Numbered from the stretch's first letter, positions 28,652-41,711 are shown. The stretch: DNA of 64,000 nucleotides from Mesotaenium endlicherianum (GCA_009602735.1 WELA01007159.1:216971-280970), one strand, 5' to 3'. Made by a program: numbers and translations. The notes: generated from the sequence alone by a model not told the origin.

Positions 28652-29468
28652 CATTAGACACTCTTCTCTTCTCGCAGTTTCTGGACAGAAAACTAAAACT
28701 GCTACTGGTAATAGGTCTCTGCATAATAAACTCTGAAAATTTATCTGGCTGTAGTCCATAAGTAGCCGGTCATTTAGAGTCCAAGTTTGCTCAATTTGGA
28801 GCATTGGTGAGAGAGATATGATGCTCTAAGTAGAAGGGGGTCAGGCTGCTGGCATTGTTAGGNAGTAGAAGGGGGTCAGGCTGCTGGCATTATGAGGGCA
28901 GAGTATGCCTTCTGACATTGTGCCCTCCCCTGAACTTGGAATGCTCTGAAACTCAAGACTCTGGTAGAACATCTTATAGCGCCCAGTTTGAGACTTAGTT
29001 TGCAGAATTTCAAGAAGTATAGAAGGACTCATGATTTTCAGAAGCTGGGAGGAGTGCCTACTCTCTCAGCTCTCAACGACACTCCAGAAATTAGAATGCT
29101 CTCAAATTTGGTGACCCGGTAGAGTTCTCCGACGCGGTCCGTTTGGCGCTTGAATTTTTAGATTTAGAGCAGTTCTGTGGACGCTATGAATTTTTGAATT
29201 TGTGGCAGATTCTGGGCCAATTTGTACAATTTTCTTTATCATTAAGGAGTAGGCTAGCCAATAAGGTCACACCACCCACGACCTTGCCTAGTCTNACCAC
29301 CCACGACCTTGCCTAGTCCACCTTACATGTGTAGCACCTGACTTGGCGCCTTGGACTAATCCTCTTCACATGTGGGGCATCTGACTTGAAGCTGTTGACT
29401 AGTCTGCTCCACATGTGTAAGACCTTACTTGACGCGCCGAGACGTCGCTTTTTCTGTCGGGGGGGTGA
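28652..29468 (+). other. Element B 3' spacer and polypurine tract, with two N joins
   Basis: Non-coding, paralogous to 5826-6631. It ends in a G run (about 29460-29465) and TGA before the LTR. Ns at 28863 and 29295 each sit between short repeated stretches and look like unmerged contig ends. Confidence 0.75.
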
Positions 29469-29970
29469 TGTAGTGATTTGAGTTATCATATATAAGTTTG
29501 CAAATATTTTAATGTTTTCAAACATATTTGGAGTAGTATTGTGTGGAGTCAAGTGTGAATAGGTACTCTAGTAACTTGGTTCATGTCCAGTGAACCTTCC
29601 AAGGCATTTTCGAAGTTAGTGAAAGACCTAGAAGAACTCCATGTGGCAAAAGTCAAATGTGCCATTTTTAGGTCAAGAGGACATGTATACATTATTCTAG
29701 AAAGAGGTGGCAAGTTTTGGGATGTGTTGGGTGCCAACACATCAACATACACCTTCCTAGAAATTACTTATGTAGCAAGTATATAAACAAGAGCTAGAAC
29801 ATAGAAAGACAATTCAGAATCACTCTTGTACTTGCCAAAATCCAAAAACACATTAACTTTCGAGAAGCCATCTCTCTTTCAAGAAGCTACCACTTGTGTT
29901 CAAAGATCCTTGTCTTGAATAGATAAAGTATTCTATTTTATCAAGTACTTTATTCATCTGTTTCACTACA
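29469..29970 (+). repeat. Element B 3' LTR (502 bp)
   Basis: Same termini as the 5' LTR, with a small number of differences (for example TGTCCAGTGAACC against TGTCCTTTGAACC). Confidence 0.92.
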
Positions 29971-29975
29971 ACTTC
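29971..29975 (+). repeat. Element B target-site duplication, right (ACTTC)
   Basis: Identical to 23190-23194. Confidence 0.9.
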
Positions 29976-31373
29976 CCTTGTACATTAGGGAAGAGCAAAA
30001 ATTGATGGGTGCAGGAAAGCCTTGTATATAGGGATATGCTTAGCCCCTCCTCTTGACTTGTACATAAATAGTACGCTGCTAGAAGAGGCGCACAAAGCCT
30101 CCAACAGGGAGGACGCTTTATTGTTGTGGCACTGATTTAAAAGGTTGACCGCTTGTAAGACGTTCACCTCTATGACACTCTTGCCCACTTGTTTCTTTTG
30201 ACTACTCTGTTGATTTGATCTTGCCTTGCATACAATACGTCCATGTCCTATTCTTTCTAGCTTGGAACAAGTCCTTCACCTTCAGTAAGTTCATACTATA
30301 ACAAATTTGTTTGAGCTCCATGACCAACGGTTATAGTAGTGACACTTTATTTTAAACTCCATTGTTGAAGTCACTCTGCTTTTGGACTAACCGCGGAGCA
30401 CATGATGATGATGCAACATTTTGTGCACTACACAAAGATACCAGAACTTGCAAAAAAGGTCATTTGTGTCCTTGGAATGGTAGGCATTTAAACAAAGCAA
30501 TTCCTAACAAGGAAAATCAACTTTGGCTCATTGTTTGTGTACAGTCTTATTGGTGCGGATCCTCCACCTGACAAAACTGCCTAAGTCATTTTTCAATCCA
30601 AGAGCAGCTCATGGACCTGTTCGCCCACTCTAGACCCAAATCCTACACCATTCACTAAGATCTTAGTATTGTTGGTTGCCTTACATTACAATATATATGT
30701 AAAATATATATTAATATAAGATAGAATATAACCAGGCGTAATTGAATGTGGAAGAGAAGTTGAGAGTAGCATAGTGGTTAGATCATGTGCCTTGTACTTA
30801 TTCTACCTACTTGTACAAAGTGTATTGCTTACACAAACAAGGAATAGTAACAGCAACATAAGAGCAATAGAAGAATATCATACAAGCAAGTACACATTTT
30901 ACACAATGATGGACAATGTACTTCAAAGTCTTATTCAGCGAGAAGTCAGCCTAAGTCATGACTCATAACCTTTTTATATATGGAACGGGGCCACCTTCAG
31001 CGGCTAATTTATGGGCCATGTATATGTCTTAAGCCTGGAGAAGGTCTACATTTCTTTTGCTATTTATCCGACCCATTCTGGATTGCTGTCTCTTTTTTTC
31101 ACATAGAAAGAGAGTCTCGCTTTATTACCTACTTGCTAGAATCACTAGAGTAGCCTATCCATAGTTTTTGGCTGCACATTACGGCACGTAGGCGCACCCC
31201 AAAGTGTGCCCATTTTATGAGCGTAAGCAGAGCTGTACACTTTGCAATACTCGTCCTTGTACTTCCTAGCGTCAATAAATTTCTCCCTATACCAGTTGGG
31301 ACCTGGCCAGTCACGCATTTAATCGACTGGGCAAAAATTCCAGCTATCTTGTGGCTGCAGGTGCAGTAGATGG
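29976..31373. other. Spacer without recognised gene
   Basis: AT-rich, with only short open frames and no domain. Around 30772-30800 a tRNA A-box-like string (TAGCATAGTGGTTAG) occurs with no matching B box, so no tRNA is called. Confidence 0.6.
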
Positions 31374-32893
31374 TCACTGCTGGGTGGCTGGGTGGCTACG
31401 AAAGTCTGCAAGCCCCTTCATGAAGCTGAGCGTTTGACAGATGGCGACCACCAAAGTCTTGAGTGAGTGAGCCGAGGGGACATTCAAAAGCAGAGGTGGG
31501 CAATCAGTTGGACTGTCTCTGTCGTACAGCCAGTCAACGTGCAAGTGCTTGATCGCCCGCAAAAATTTGAATGCTGGCCACACAAGAGCACCTCCCAAGG
31601 TCAAGCAAACCGTGCAAGCATTGGGAGTAGATCGGAAGAATTCGTAGTCTACTCGTTGTGCTGTCACTGCAACCGCCTCCACGCCGTCTAAGCAATTCTG
31701 AAATCCCAAAAATGGAGTAGCCCCTCAGAGCCAGAGTCCTTAGGGTTGTCGGTAGACCCAGGCGCAGTGGTGGGCGAGGGTGTTCACAATAGAGACGGCC
31801 TGATTGCCATTGCACCTCCAACGTTGTGAGACTTAATTGTTGTCCTTGCCAGCATTTTCAGCTCCTCGGCCAAATTATTCTGCGAGTCATACATCCATGA
31901 TGGGTTGTGAAAATTGAGAGAAAACTCATAGTACACATGTTTGCAAAATGAATGCATGTTGCTGCCCTTCAGTCGTGCAATGAAGGCGTACATGATAATA
32001 TCATTAGGGAAGCTGCATACCTCGTTGCATGTAAGAATCAGCTCTTTCATTGCTGACATGGACTGCCAAGTGGCCAACACACCGGATGGTCAGACCCTGC
32101 TTTGGATTTACATCCAAAGCAACAAGTGTGGAGCACTTGGCCAGCCACTCAGGTGGAGAAGCCCACCCCCAATATGTGGGAAAGGCAAGAGCGAACACTC
32201 GCACCCGTGGTAAATGCATGGCGGTTGCGCTTTGCTAGAGCTCCCGCCCCGGTGGACCTATTCACGCCCACCCTTGACCGGATAAGTCCAGTTCCAGCTC
32301 TTCTAATGTGTCTGCGGAGCCGGACTCCATACTCTTGAGGTATGACAGCTCCCTCTTGAGGGCAGCCGACTCTGCGTATTGCTCGGTATGAGATTTGCAT
32401 GCTTCGTCATAAACGATACTGAGGTGGCGCATGTTGTTCCTCCTCCTCACAAACTCCGCCAAGTGCTCCATGATGACAGCATATTTCTCCGCAATGAAAT
32501 GGAAGGACGTGATCCAGGGATACCTGTTTCCCAACCTTCCTAGGAAGTTGGCACTATTGTTGCTGCACCTGAGGTATATCCAAACATCTGTTACGTTCTT
32601 CAACTTGCCCAGTCCTTGGACAGCTTTCTCCCACTTGCTATTCACGCACTAGGAGGTAACCTTTTTGTTGCTGTTGAGAAGCAAAGTGTGCTGCACCTTG
32701 CAAACTCTCATTACATCCCTCACGTTGCTTTTCATGTATTTCTCTTCGTGGTTTCTCCAATCTAGCTCCCGTGCACCTTCAAGCAGAATGTCTTGCATCA
32801 TCTCTGAGTGCTCTGCGACCAGCTTTGAGATGTGTGTGCCATTTCTTTTACTTTTTTCTCATCTCGGATGTAAACTTTTGAGTCTCCATGTGC
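31374..32893 (-). pseudogene. Decayed leucine-rich-repeat-like gene
   Basis: Minus-strand fragments follow one another in protein order but in different frames. 32652-32893 (QDILLEGARELDWRNHEEKY) ends at an in-frame TAG at 32649-32651. 32262-32645 has GLGKLKNVTDVWIYLR and DTLEELELDLS. About 32040-32219 has STLVALDVNP, and 31784-32080 has MSAMKELILTCNEV. 31374-31709 has FLRAIKHLHVDWL and HSLKTLVVAI. The spaced LxxLxL-type strings resemble irregular leucine-rich repeats of the RNI/F-box-associated kind. No F-box is seen. Frame changes could partly be introns, but the in-frame stop and lack of clear splice sites favour a pseudogene. Confidence 0.5.
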
Positions 32894-34080
32894 TCAGTCA
32901 CCATCTGTGAAGTCAACCTCACTGCCACAACAATGTGCACTCAATTTGGATTAATCTCCCTGCATCTGGTATGCTATATTATGGCGTTGGATCAAAGCAC
33001 ACCTGACAAAAAAGCAATTAGAGGCATTTGAGAGGAATTATATGACAGAAAGCACCTCCAGCCACTCTTATCCAGTTATGAATCTGGCACTTTCACTTGG
33101 TCAGATATCCTGCCGGTGCTTGCAAAATTGTGAGGGAAACAATTTTAAGACTCCATGCGAGTTGAACCTGTTGAAGATTTAAGTTTCATGCTGAAGCTCA
33201 TCTTGGCCATACTGAATGCGCGCACGTAGTACGAGGGGGCTTTAACTCCAAGTGCATACGTGGTCGGATCTTAATGGCAAATGCATTATCAGAGGGGAAT
33301 GGCTCTACGGGCATTGCGCATTTGAGACTTAGGATGGATTGCGCTCATTCTATGCTAGGGGTTATTTCCAACACTGGGCGTTGTCGGGTTTGCTGGGCGT
33401 CGTAGTTTTTGCTGGAAAATCTGAAGCATCCATCATTTTTTCGCTTAATTGGACAGATGCACGTCAAGTGCATGCTGCATGTATGACTTGGCTGCATCCT
33501 TGTCTCTGAACAGTTATCCCAGTATTCGTCACAAAGAGGTAAATCATGCAGGTGCCAACGTTCAAAATCGAGAATCTGTCAATTATACTTACTTCACTTC
33601 TTTTACATAATTGTTGCACATCCTTGACTGTCCTACTAAAAACTGTCGAGCGAAGAATATAGTACTTGCTCAGCTACAGTGCAATGTGTATGCGCTCTAT
33701 TATTGGAGTATGTGAACTTCCTTGAGCAAACGCACAAAGAAGCAGCACCAAATAAAGACCGACTAATTACATGCTAACGTATTCTCGAATATTGAATCAT
33801 AAGCTGATAACAAAAACTGGCAGCAAAGTCAAAGCCTAACAAACTGCATACAACAATGCAAACATCCAACCGCAACATTACGCACAAGCAAAATGCACTA
33901 GAGTCTTTACCTCTTTACAATGCTATCAAATTACACCCGATGACTTAAAGTACCATCCAAGAACACCTGATAGGTAAGCCAAAACAATGAGCGGGCTGGT
34001 GCTAAAGGCCAACTGACTAAGATACACTAAGGAGAGTACACACAAAGGAGGAACCTAGGGAAAAAGCAAATGGTGGATGC
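32894..34080. other. Spacer downstream of NHP2
   Basis: AT-rich with no convincing coding signal; it includes the 3' untranslated region of NHP2 at its right end. Confidence 0.6.
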
Positions 34081-36860
34081 TTAAACACTCGGGAACACGG
34101 CGGCTGCGAGCTGCTCCCGTACTTCTTTCACAACCTCGTCGTACTCCTCTTTGAACTTTGCAGCCTCGTCGCCGCTGACATCGCCCTTGGGCGGAGTCGG
34201 CAAAATGAGCATGCAACTCGTCGGCCTCTTTGTTGCCCCCGCAGTGCCCAGGTCCTGCAGATCAATGGATGTATCTGTGAGAATACAAGTAGAAATATAC
34301 TACCACGACATACTCTCTCTCACATACTTCTAGTGAACAAAGTTGGACCAACCCAAGCAAGTCCGCAACTAAGGCGACAGAAACCCTTATTGGGACAACT
34401 ATGATTTTCAAAAATGCCGTAAAGATTGGCGCCGGCAGACAAGAAGCTCAGTGCCATGCGCTGAATTGGTGCGAGTGGATGCGCAGCCAGGAAGCAAAGA
34501 AGCACACACAGACATGGAATTACATAGTCACAATTTACCTCATGAATCAGCCTGCCTTCTATCTAGCTTACTATTAGAGAGAGCCCTCCCCTAGCTAGGG
34601 AATGAGGAGGGGGAAGGTGGCTGACGAGTTGAGGGGGGGGGGAAATTGGGGGGATGAGGGGAGGAAACATAGACGACGGCAGGCAGATAAAGTCTGGTAA
34701 AAGTGTATAGACACAGTGAGATAATAAACCGGAGCATATATAAGAAAGCACGGGGACAATCAAAAGGCAGCCAAATGATTAAGCAGAGAGTCGGAAGATA
34801 GATGGAAGGTGAGTAACGAACGAGGCTGGGCATAACGGGCAGAGAGAGAGAAGGGAGACAGAGAGGGACAAGGAGTGACGAACCTCCTTGGAGGGGACGT
34901 AGGTGTAGGGCACGTCTGCCTCCTCGCACAGGATGGGCAGATGCGTGATGACGTCGATGGGCGAGATGTCGCCGGCAATCAGGCACAACCTGAAGCGAGC
35001 ATTCACACAGGTCCACAAGGGTCAGCAGCTTTGCCTCAGCCAGCAATTGAGAAGAACCTGGAGTGGTCACCCCCGTTTTCACAAGTGTCAGCGGCTTTGC
35101 AACAACCAGCAACCAAGCAAGACCCGGCCTGAGCATGCACACAGTCTCTCCTGTGTCAGCAGTTTTTGACAGCAGCTTCGTGGGCCTGTTAGTCTAAATT
35201 ATCACTGACTTCTTGAGCAACCCCTTGGAAAAAGTAAAAATTAACCACAGAGAGCAGGAATTCTCCCTAACCTACGCCCACTAGCCGACACTAGGACTGG
35301 AGGCAAAAACCACATGGGGTCCTCTTAGCTTCCAGCTTTGGGATTGAGAGCCAGTGCAAGGAAGCTAGGTGACCAGTGAAAGTGTCAGGAGTAGGTCAAT
35401 GTAGGTCTTAGGAGTAGGTCATTTGCAAGGTTAAAAGTGCATCACGATACTGATGCTACGTGAAAAACAGAGAAAGAAGCAGCATAAGGCTCGTGGTCAA
35501 GTTTGTAAAATTCTAGACGAAAAGCTTTCAACAAAGTTAGGCCAGTGTGAAGGGAGCCTTACCCCTTCTGGCCTTTCCGGAGAGCCTTGACGACCTCCTT
35601 CACTCCTCTCTTCAGCTGCTTGGTCTTGGCAGCTGCAGCAGAAGTAAAGGTTGAGACGGTTCACACCAGTGTAAGAACATTAATACATGGCAAGCTCAAG
35701 CTTGACCAAATGCATGCACCTCTTAGCAATGTTCTAAACTGCGGCCAAATACATGTAGTATATGACTAAGTGAATGCATAACAAAGTTCAGCATAGGGCA
35801 TCAGCAACAAAAGTACCCCATTTGTACGCCTTAAGACCCTCCAAGCCCAACCCTAATTTAAGAGGACAATCAGCGAATGCAGTTCTTCCATAATTTATTA
35901 CTTCAATGTGCTTTCAGATTGCTAAAAACCTCACTATAACTGTGAAGAACAGATTTTTCTCCTGAACAGTTATGAGATGGTCGTTTTTGTCAGCGCATCT
36001 GAAGCACATCTACCACCAACTTCGACTTAAATAGCCACATCAGGGAGTTCAGGATCAAGTATACTAAGTCTCACTTGTATACCACTCAGAAACTCATACA
36101 AGAAGATGTACCAGCATGCCTGTGCTGCTCCAAAATATTCAACAATTTAGCATGCGAGGACTTTCGACACGATGTAGAGACTCCATCTCCAGCTATCATC
36201 ACATTTATTTCCCAGACCCACGTTGACTTCCCAGTCCCAAATCCAGCTTCCCCTTCCACAAGCTTTCAGCTGGAATGCTTCATATTACATAGTATAAAGA
36301 GGAAATTACGTAGAGAACTATGACTCATCAGAAGGTGAGCCAATGTATAAGTTCTACTAGACTTTTGGCTTTCCTCGTTTGTGCCCGACAAGTGTGCAAC
36401 AAGGCCAAACAACCTAAAATGATGTGAAGGGAAGCTTTGAGAAGTATTAGGGATAGCTGCAAGTTGACGTCATGAGGAGATGATCTCCCAAATTCTCTGC
36501 CTCTACCATAATTCTAAATACAACGATGCTGGTATGCTGGCGTATAGTGTAACTTTTACAAAGAACCTGCACTGAAGATACAGAATGTTCGTTGGCAACG
36601 CAGTAACTGAATAGCAGCCACTGTGTCTAGCTGCATTCAGAAATGGTCTAAGAAAGTATGACTGCTACGGCCGCCGACGTAGACCATACCCTATGCCTAC
36701 ATTCAACGTGCAACAGCGCCACCATACCTTTTTTAACAACTTTCAGAGCCTTCTTACTGAGCTTCTTCCCTGCTAGTGGTTTAGCAATAGGCGATAATGA
36801 TAATATCCTAAGTTGCTCCTTCTCCTTCTTCTTCTGTTCGTCATCAGCTTCACTTGCCAT
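34081..36860 (-). CDS. NHP2: NHP2, H/ACA ribonucleoprotein subunit 2 (L7Ae family), four exons
   Basis: Coding exons on the minus strand: 36860-36728, 35632-35563, 34989-34884 and 34254-34081. All introns are GT-AG, phases match (1, 2, 0), and the product is 160 residues, the usual NHP2 length. The N terminus is short and charged, then has [20 protein letters not shown]; exon 2 gives [20 protein letters not shown]; exon 3 gives [16 protein letters not shown] and YVPSKE; exon 4 gives [10 protein letters not shown] and an acidic C terminus. These are the L7Ae RNA-binding fold and the NHP2-specific blocks of green plants. The protein sits in H/ACA snoRNPs with the pseudouridine synthase, NOP10 and GAR1, guiding rRNA pseudouridylation in the nucleolus. 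The start is the ATG at 36860 in an AAGATGGC context. The gene ends with TAA at 34083-34081. No lesion is seen. Confidence 0.93.
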
Positions 36861-36899
36861 CTTCACAACACTTCAAGAGCCTACCAACACTAGGAGTTG

Positions 36900-39800
36900 G
36901 ACAGCTATGTACTTATTCCTTCAATTTCCAAATCCCGACAATATACAAAAACCAGTCAATCCTGCGCACCTGTACAGAACTTAAGACCTTGCTATGATGC
37001 CGCTGTAAGAGCTCAGACTTTAAGTGACGAAAGAGAAAGTTATGACGGATAAGCAGAAGCACATGCAGCAGAAATAGGACCGCCTCCACAGAGGACTTAT
37101 GAGGTGCGACTTTCCGCTCCAGCTTGGTCCAGCTCGCACGAGGCGAATTGAGGCCAGCGCGTGCAGGAGATCGCTTGGTGAAGAACGCGCGTACAACGAG
37201 GAACTCAAGCACTCCCTCAATCAGGACACTAGACTGTCGCAAATTGTTTACAGGCACAGCGTCGCTACGTCTTGTGGATGTCGGCGTCGAAGCGTGTCCA
37301 ACACCTTTTTGCATGGAATTTATTATATGATAAACACGACACTAGAAACTAGCCGTGAAATAGGTGTTTGTACTTTCTTATCTTCATTTCTAACAAGATG
37401 ATTTCCATGAGCATCAACATTGTCGCATTTTCACAACGTCCCTCATATCTCTATTTTTGCATGTCCTACAGGCGACGCCTAGAATAGCAAATACACCCTA
37501 AATTGTGTAAGTGGTAAAATGGCCAAAATTGTCAAATTCGTGTTGAGATTGGGTCCACTACCGTTAGGTGGGATATTAACAAACCCATGCTGGCAATTCC
37601 AATGTAGAAATTTAGCTAGTATTAAAATCCCAGCAAACAGGGACTTGTTCGGATTAAGCGGCCGATGGGTGCAAAATTTGAGAACTGAATTTTGAATCAA
37701 AAATCTTCTCTTGCTTTCTAAGTGTCAAAAATTTGCTAGAATAGGATGAACAAACTTTAACATTTGGATTTTCTTCGCAAAAAGTCAAGCACCATGGCCA
37801 TTAGTGCAATCATCGTGTAAGATCCGACCACAAATGATCTAATTTTTTTAATACATCGAAGTTTTTGTTTGACTTGTTTGGAAACAAATACTGTACATTT
37901 CTAAATATGCATTTTATATTTACATGTAATAAACTCGACCCATGGGGAAAATATTTCAATTCCACCTCCGGATAAAATTTCTTAAACCACCTAAGTTACA
38001 CCTTCAGCAACTTGAAACATTCACAACACTTTCATTAGAAAGCAACTTAGAGTTGTCAAAAAGAATGTTTGGCATGAAGGATTCAATTTGAGTCATACCA
38101 TTATTTTCTTTATGGGACTATTTAGATTATGGATCGGATGAAGCAATTTAATTGATCTCCATACTCCATTCGCGGATCAATTGTCAACAAATGCTATAAG
38201 ATTAAACACAAGCTTAAATTGTCATATGATCTTTGAAAATAAGTGTCACACCAGATTGATTTTCTTTAACTGTAAATGGCTTTTGTATCTATTTTATTTG
38301 GGAGTTCTAAGGTTACAGCATAACATTATTAAACACATGTAAAAATGTGAGCTAATTACAATTACAAAAACAACCATGGACCCACTATGACCATTTGATA
38401 CAAAATCTACGATATGACGATTTGACATTTATTTGAGTGTTGTAGACGCTGTTACTTTCCAACAGTAATTAGACTTTTGTGAATATAGAATTACCTGCAT
38501 CGTGATGTATTTTAGGAATTGTGAAATATTAAATATATGGAAAGAGGTTTAAAGAAAGTCAATGGCAGGGTTCCTGAGCAATTCCTACTCACTTGCTAGT
38601 AAGTCATTGCAAGATCCAAATTTATTGTGCCGCACCGTGGACCATTTTTTGGGTGTAAGTTTTCAAAAGAGATTCTAGAATGGGCCGTTGGTGATTTCGA
38701 ATCCAAGCGGTAAGAAAGAGCGTGCATATTGCAAAAAATACAAAACGGAGATCCATAAGTAACTACTACTAAGTGCTTAATGAAAATACATATGAAAGGT
38801 GTGCGCACGCACATAGCATTTAAGCCAATTCAAAGCCTTGTAAGTTTGCAAGACTTTCTATCACACTTAGATTTACTGTTATTGAATGTCGATTACAACT
38901 CAAATCTTGGCTCATAGCCAATCGGCTCAACGTTCACTTCCACATGAAACTTGCCCAGTTTAAACATTGGACACCATCTTTTTTAGTGTAATGAATCAGT
39001 ATATTAGTGGATATAATATTCATTTAAATCTAATAGTTAATTAAGTTCAGCCTGCTGAACTTTAGTTAATAGTCAGTCTGCTGGACTTTACATAATTATC
39101 AGTTTAATGACTCGGCCGAAAGCAGCAGGCTGAAGTCAACTTAAGTCAGCTTGCTGACACATTCTTTGACAGCCAGCTGACTTCCGTGCTCGGTAGCAGC
39201 GAACTGCCTTGATAAGCATCTAAGTACGACATGCTAGATGAATGGCCAGATGACATCCCTATGATGGATGGCGATTCGGGATGATGGGAGATGGCGGTGG
39301 ATTTGGTTAACCGAGGTCCTACCAACGTGGTTAACTCCCGGGTAGGCGGTGCCATCGCACTGATCGTTGAACAGTAAACTCATTCCATGTACATATGCTA
39401 GGCATTGCCCTCGAGTTCGGCATTCGGAAACGAGGCCAACTCTTCTGTACAGCTGACTGAGGGAGATCTGAATCCAAGGCGAGAAGCCATTGATACGCAC
39501 TGTCTTCTAACCTTGCTTATGTATGAGTTTACTGATTTGCATTATTGATGCTAGTTTACTCGCATTTGACTTACGAGTATTATTCACTGCTTGTGTATTG
39601 TCCTTTGCCGTTTAACCAGTTAACGAAAATTACCATAAAGATTACTTGCTGATATAAAGATCTTTATTAATTGTTAATCGCCTATTTGGTAAGTCGATTC
39701 ATTTCATTTAGCGTGAGCCGTAAAAAAGTACCCTAAAGGGTCATTAAGCGCGTCAAACTGATGCTTAACTACGTCGTCGCAGTATTAACACTATTGCGAC

Positions 39801-40320
39801 CAAGAATTTCCTCTGTGTTCACTTTTCATTCTTGTTGATTATTTAGGGTTGTGTGTTAGTCTCTCTGCATTACATTGAAGTCTTAATGACATCGTTCGGT
39901 GTAGCATCGAGCTAGCAATAATGATTAAGGCTTCTCCCTTGTAAGCGTTTCAAGCCTTTTAGAGGTGAGTTATGCATATTTTTGCTCACTTCTATGGTTT
40001 TGGGTTTTCTGCCTTGTTAATCATACTTCATGAGGATTGTTTTTATCGCTTTTTAATTGGGTCTATCAAGTCGTGTTCGAGGAATTTTGACACAATGTTA
40101 TATCCTACTCGCTACAAGACGTTCAATGGCCGTTGGTTGGATATGACCCTGTATGTTGTCTCGTGTATAGGTTGCTGTTGGGCGCTGCTGTAGAATGCTA
40201 TAGAAGCTCATTGACGTCCAAATTTTGCAGGTTAGCTTGTAAGTCTTGTATTTTTCACTTTAGGGCTTCTCATCTACGTCATGCTCGGTTTTTATGACAT
40301 GTTCTTGGTCTTGATTCTTT
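36900..40320. other. AT-rich intergenic region
   Basis: No confident gene. 36861-37320 upstream of NHP2 probably holds its promoter and 5' untranslated region. A cluster of short hairpins lies at 39043-39180. The rest is AT-rich with short chance frames. Confidence 0.6.
39043..39180. repeat. Cluster of short inverted repeats
   Basis: A perfect hairpin AAGTTCAGC-CT-GCTGAACTT spans 39043-39062. Related strings (CAGTCTGCTGGACTT, GCAGCAGGCTGAAGT, AAGTCAGCTTGCTGAC) follow within 120 bp. It may be a remnant of a foldback element. Confidence 0.5.
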
Positions 40321-40338
40321 TTTTTGTCCATATCAGTC

Positions 40339-41136
40339 ATGGAAGTCATGCCCAACTTGTGTAGCAGGTGCAGGCAAAGAAGGCAGGTTGGCTTAAAAGT
40401 TTATGTGCCCTGTGGGAAGTTTTTTAGCAAATGGGTAGAGCTAGACCCGAATTTATGGCTGATGAATTTTAGAAGGCGGTTGTTTAAGAGGCAAAATGCC
40501 TCCCCTCAAGCCAAAGTTTATATTCAAGAAACCAATGTGTTCAAAATTATTTTTGTGACATTATTTGGTAGCATAGGCAAAGAATTATACCATCAGATAG
40601 AGAGGACATACTCTCCCAAGAGAAATAATATTTTCCGAGTTTGTTGGAAAGTTGAAGACTTGAATAAAACTATAGCTATCCAAACGACTCCAAGTGTTAG
40701 TGGGGAAATGCATGGGAGGCGGCTAAAGAGATTCCTACCTCCGAGGAAATTGTAGCCATCATTCCTCCTTTCTTGATAGATTGGAACTTGAGTACTTTAG
40801 GTGAGAAAATCTGCACACTAAAATTTTCTTATTGCATCTTATGCCGGATTGGAGAGGTGAATATTGCTCCTAATTAGTGCTATGATAGGGAGATATGGAA
40901 GACGTATGATTACATAAAGTGCAGACCTCACTTAGTGGGAAGGATGCCAGAGTACACTATCTTTGTGAGGTTAGAAGGTCAGGTGTAAATTTGTGATGTT
41001 ATGGTTAAGGCTGGAGATATTTGTAGAGAGTATGCGGCTAAGCTTGATGAGGAAGAAGATGCTCGTGATAGGGAGCTATTGGTTGCAAGGCACCTAGTTA
41101 TGGGATTCGCACGTATTGGTCATTTGGCGGCTTATA
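40339..41136 (+). pseudogene. Unrecognised gene-like fragment, broken
   Basis: An open frame from ATG 40339 begins MEVMPNLCSRCRQRRQVGLK with two closely spaced Cys pairs, then reads basic and aromatic sequence to about 40710. A one-base shift near 40710 leads to WEAAKEIPTSEEIVAIIPPF and, after TAG and TAA stops (near 40876 and 40986), to AKLDEEEDARDRELLVARHL ending near 41136. No family is recognised. The shift and stops mark it as a pseudogene or as exons I cannot delimit. It may belong with the coding-like pieces at 41660-41711 and 46390-46605, which are now separated by element D. Confidence 0.4.
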
Positions 41137-41138
41137 AC

Positions 41139-41640
41139 GCGGCGTATTTCGCCGTATTTCCAAAATACGTATGATAGGTGGATAAATAAACAAAGTAAAT
41201 AGAGCTGAGTCGCTTTGCTTCGATTTATTCGATTTAAACCATTTCAAAAAATTCTCGCTTCAATTTCATTCCGCGCACGTACGAGTCTGCCAACTGGACC
41301 GGGGACGACGGACAGACTCGGTCGAAAAGTCGCGCTTGCCACTTAACAAGATCGACAACTACTTGTGCCCCCGCTCACTAGATTCTGTGCAGATGGCTCC
41401 CGACCACTCCCGAACACACCTGGCCACACCCGACCACCCCCGTCAGTGCCCGTCAGCCACTTCCCGCTTAATTGACGACGACATGATGTGTTTTTGTAAT
41501 TTGTTCGGTCAATTTGTCAGAGTTGATGTTTTTTTGCTAGCACGTGCGGTCGGTTTATATGTCGGTTTTTCCACCGACACACGTATTTAGCTCGTAATTC
41601 GGCAATGGTGTGTACGTCCGCGAAATACGTATACGACAAA
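41139..41640. other. Possible small insertion with related ends
   Basis: Both edges carry related strings (CGTATTTCGCCG at about 41142 and, inverted, CGTATTTCGCGG at about 41630; AATACGTAT occurs near both). It lies between two stretches of the same gene-like sequence. It could be a MITE-like insertion; ends and duplication are not clear. Confidence 0.25.
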
Positions 41641-41706
41641 TACGTATTCCGTAACTCGGGCAAGGCATAGACCTCCTCGTAGACCAGCTATGCAAGGAGC
41701 ACGAAC

Positions 41707-41711
41707 GAAAT
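41707..41711 (+). repeat. Element D target-site duplication, left (GAAAT)
   Basis: Identical to 46390-46394. Confidence 0.9.

Larger units (their letters stand above)
23195..29970 (+). mobile_element. B: full-length Ty3/gypsy chromodomain retrotransposon
   Basis: 5' LTR 23195-23697, primer site 23699, Gag, protease, RT, RNase H, integrase, chromodomain, polypurine tract and 3' LTR 29469-29970. Both ends are TG...CA. The five bases ACTTC occur immediately left (23190-23194) and right (29971-29975), a clean target-site duplication. Total length is about 6.8 kb. The polyprotein is interrupted by frameshifts (about 24225, 24435, 26165, 28270), a stop at 25414-25416 and a short insertion near 26693. 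It is a dead but complete copy of the family that also produced B2. Confidence 0.93.

Noticed and set aside
32431-32910. Plus-strand hydrophobic frames as membrane proteins
   Set aside because: They are antisense to the LRR-like fragments and show no start context or domain.
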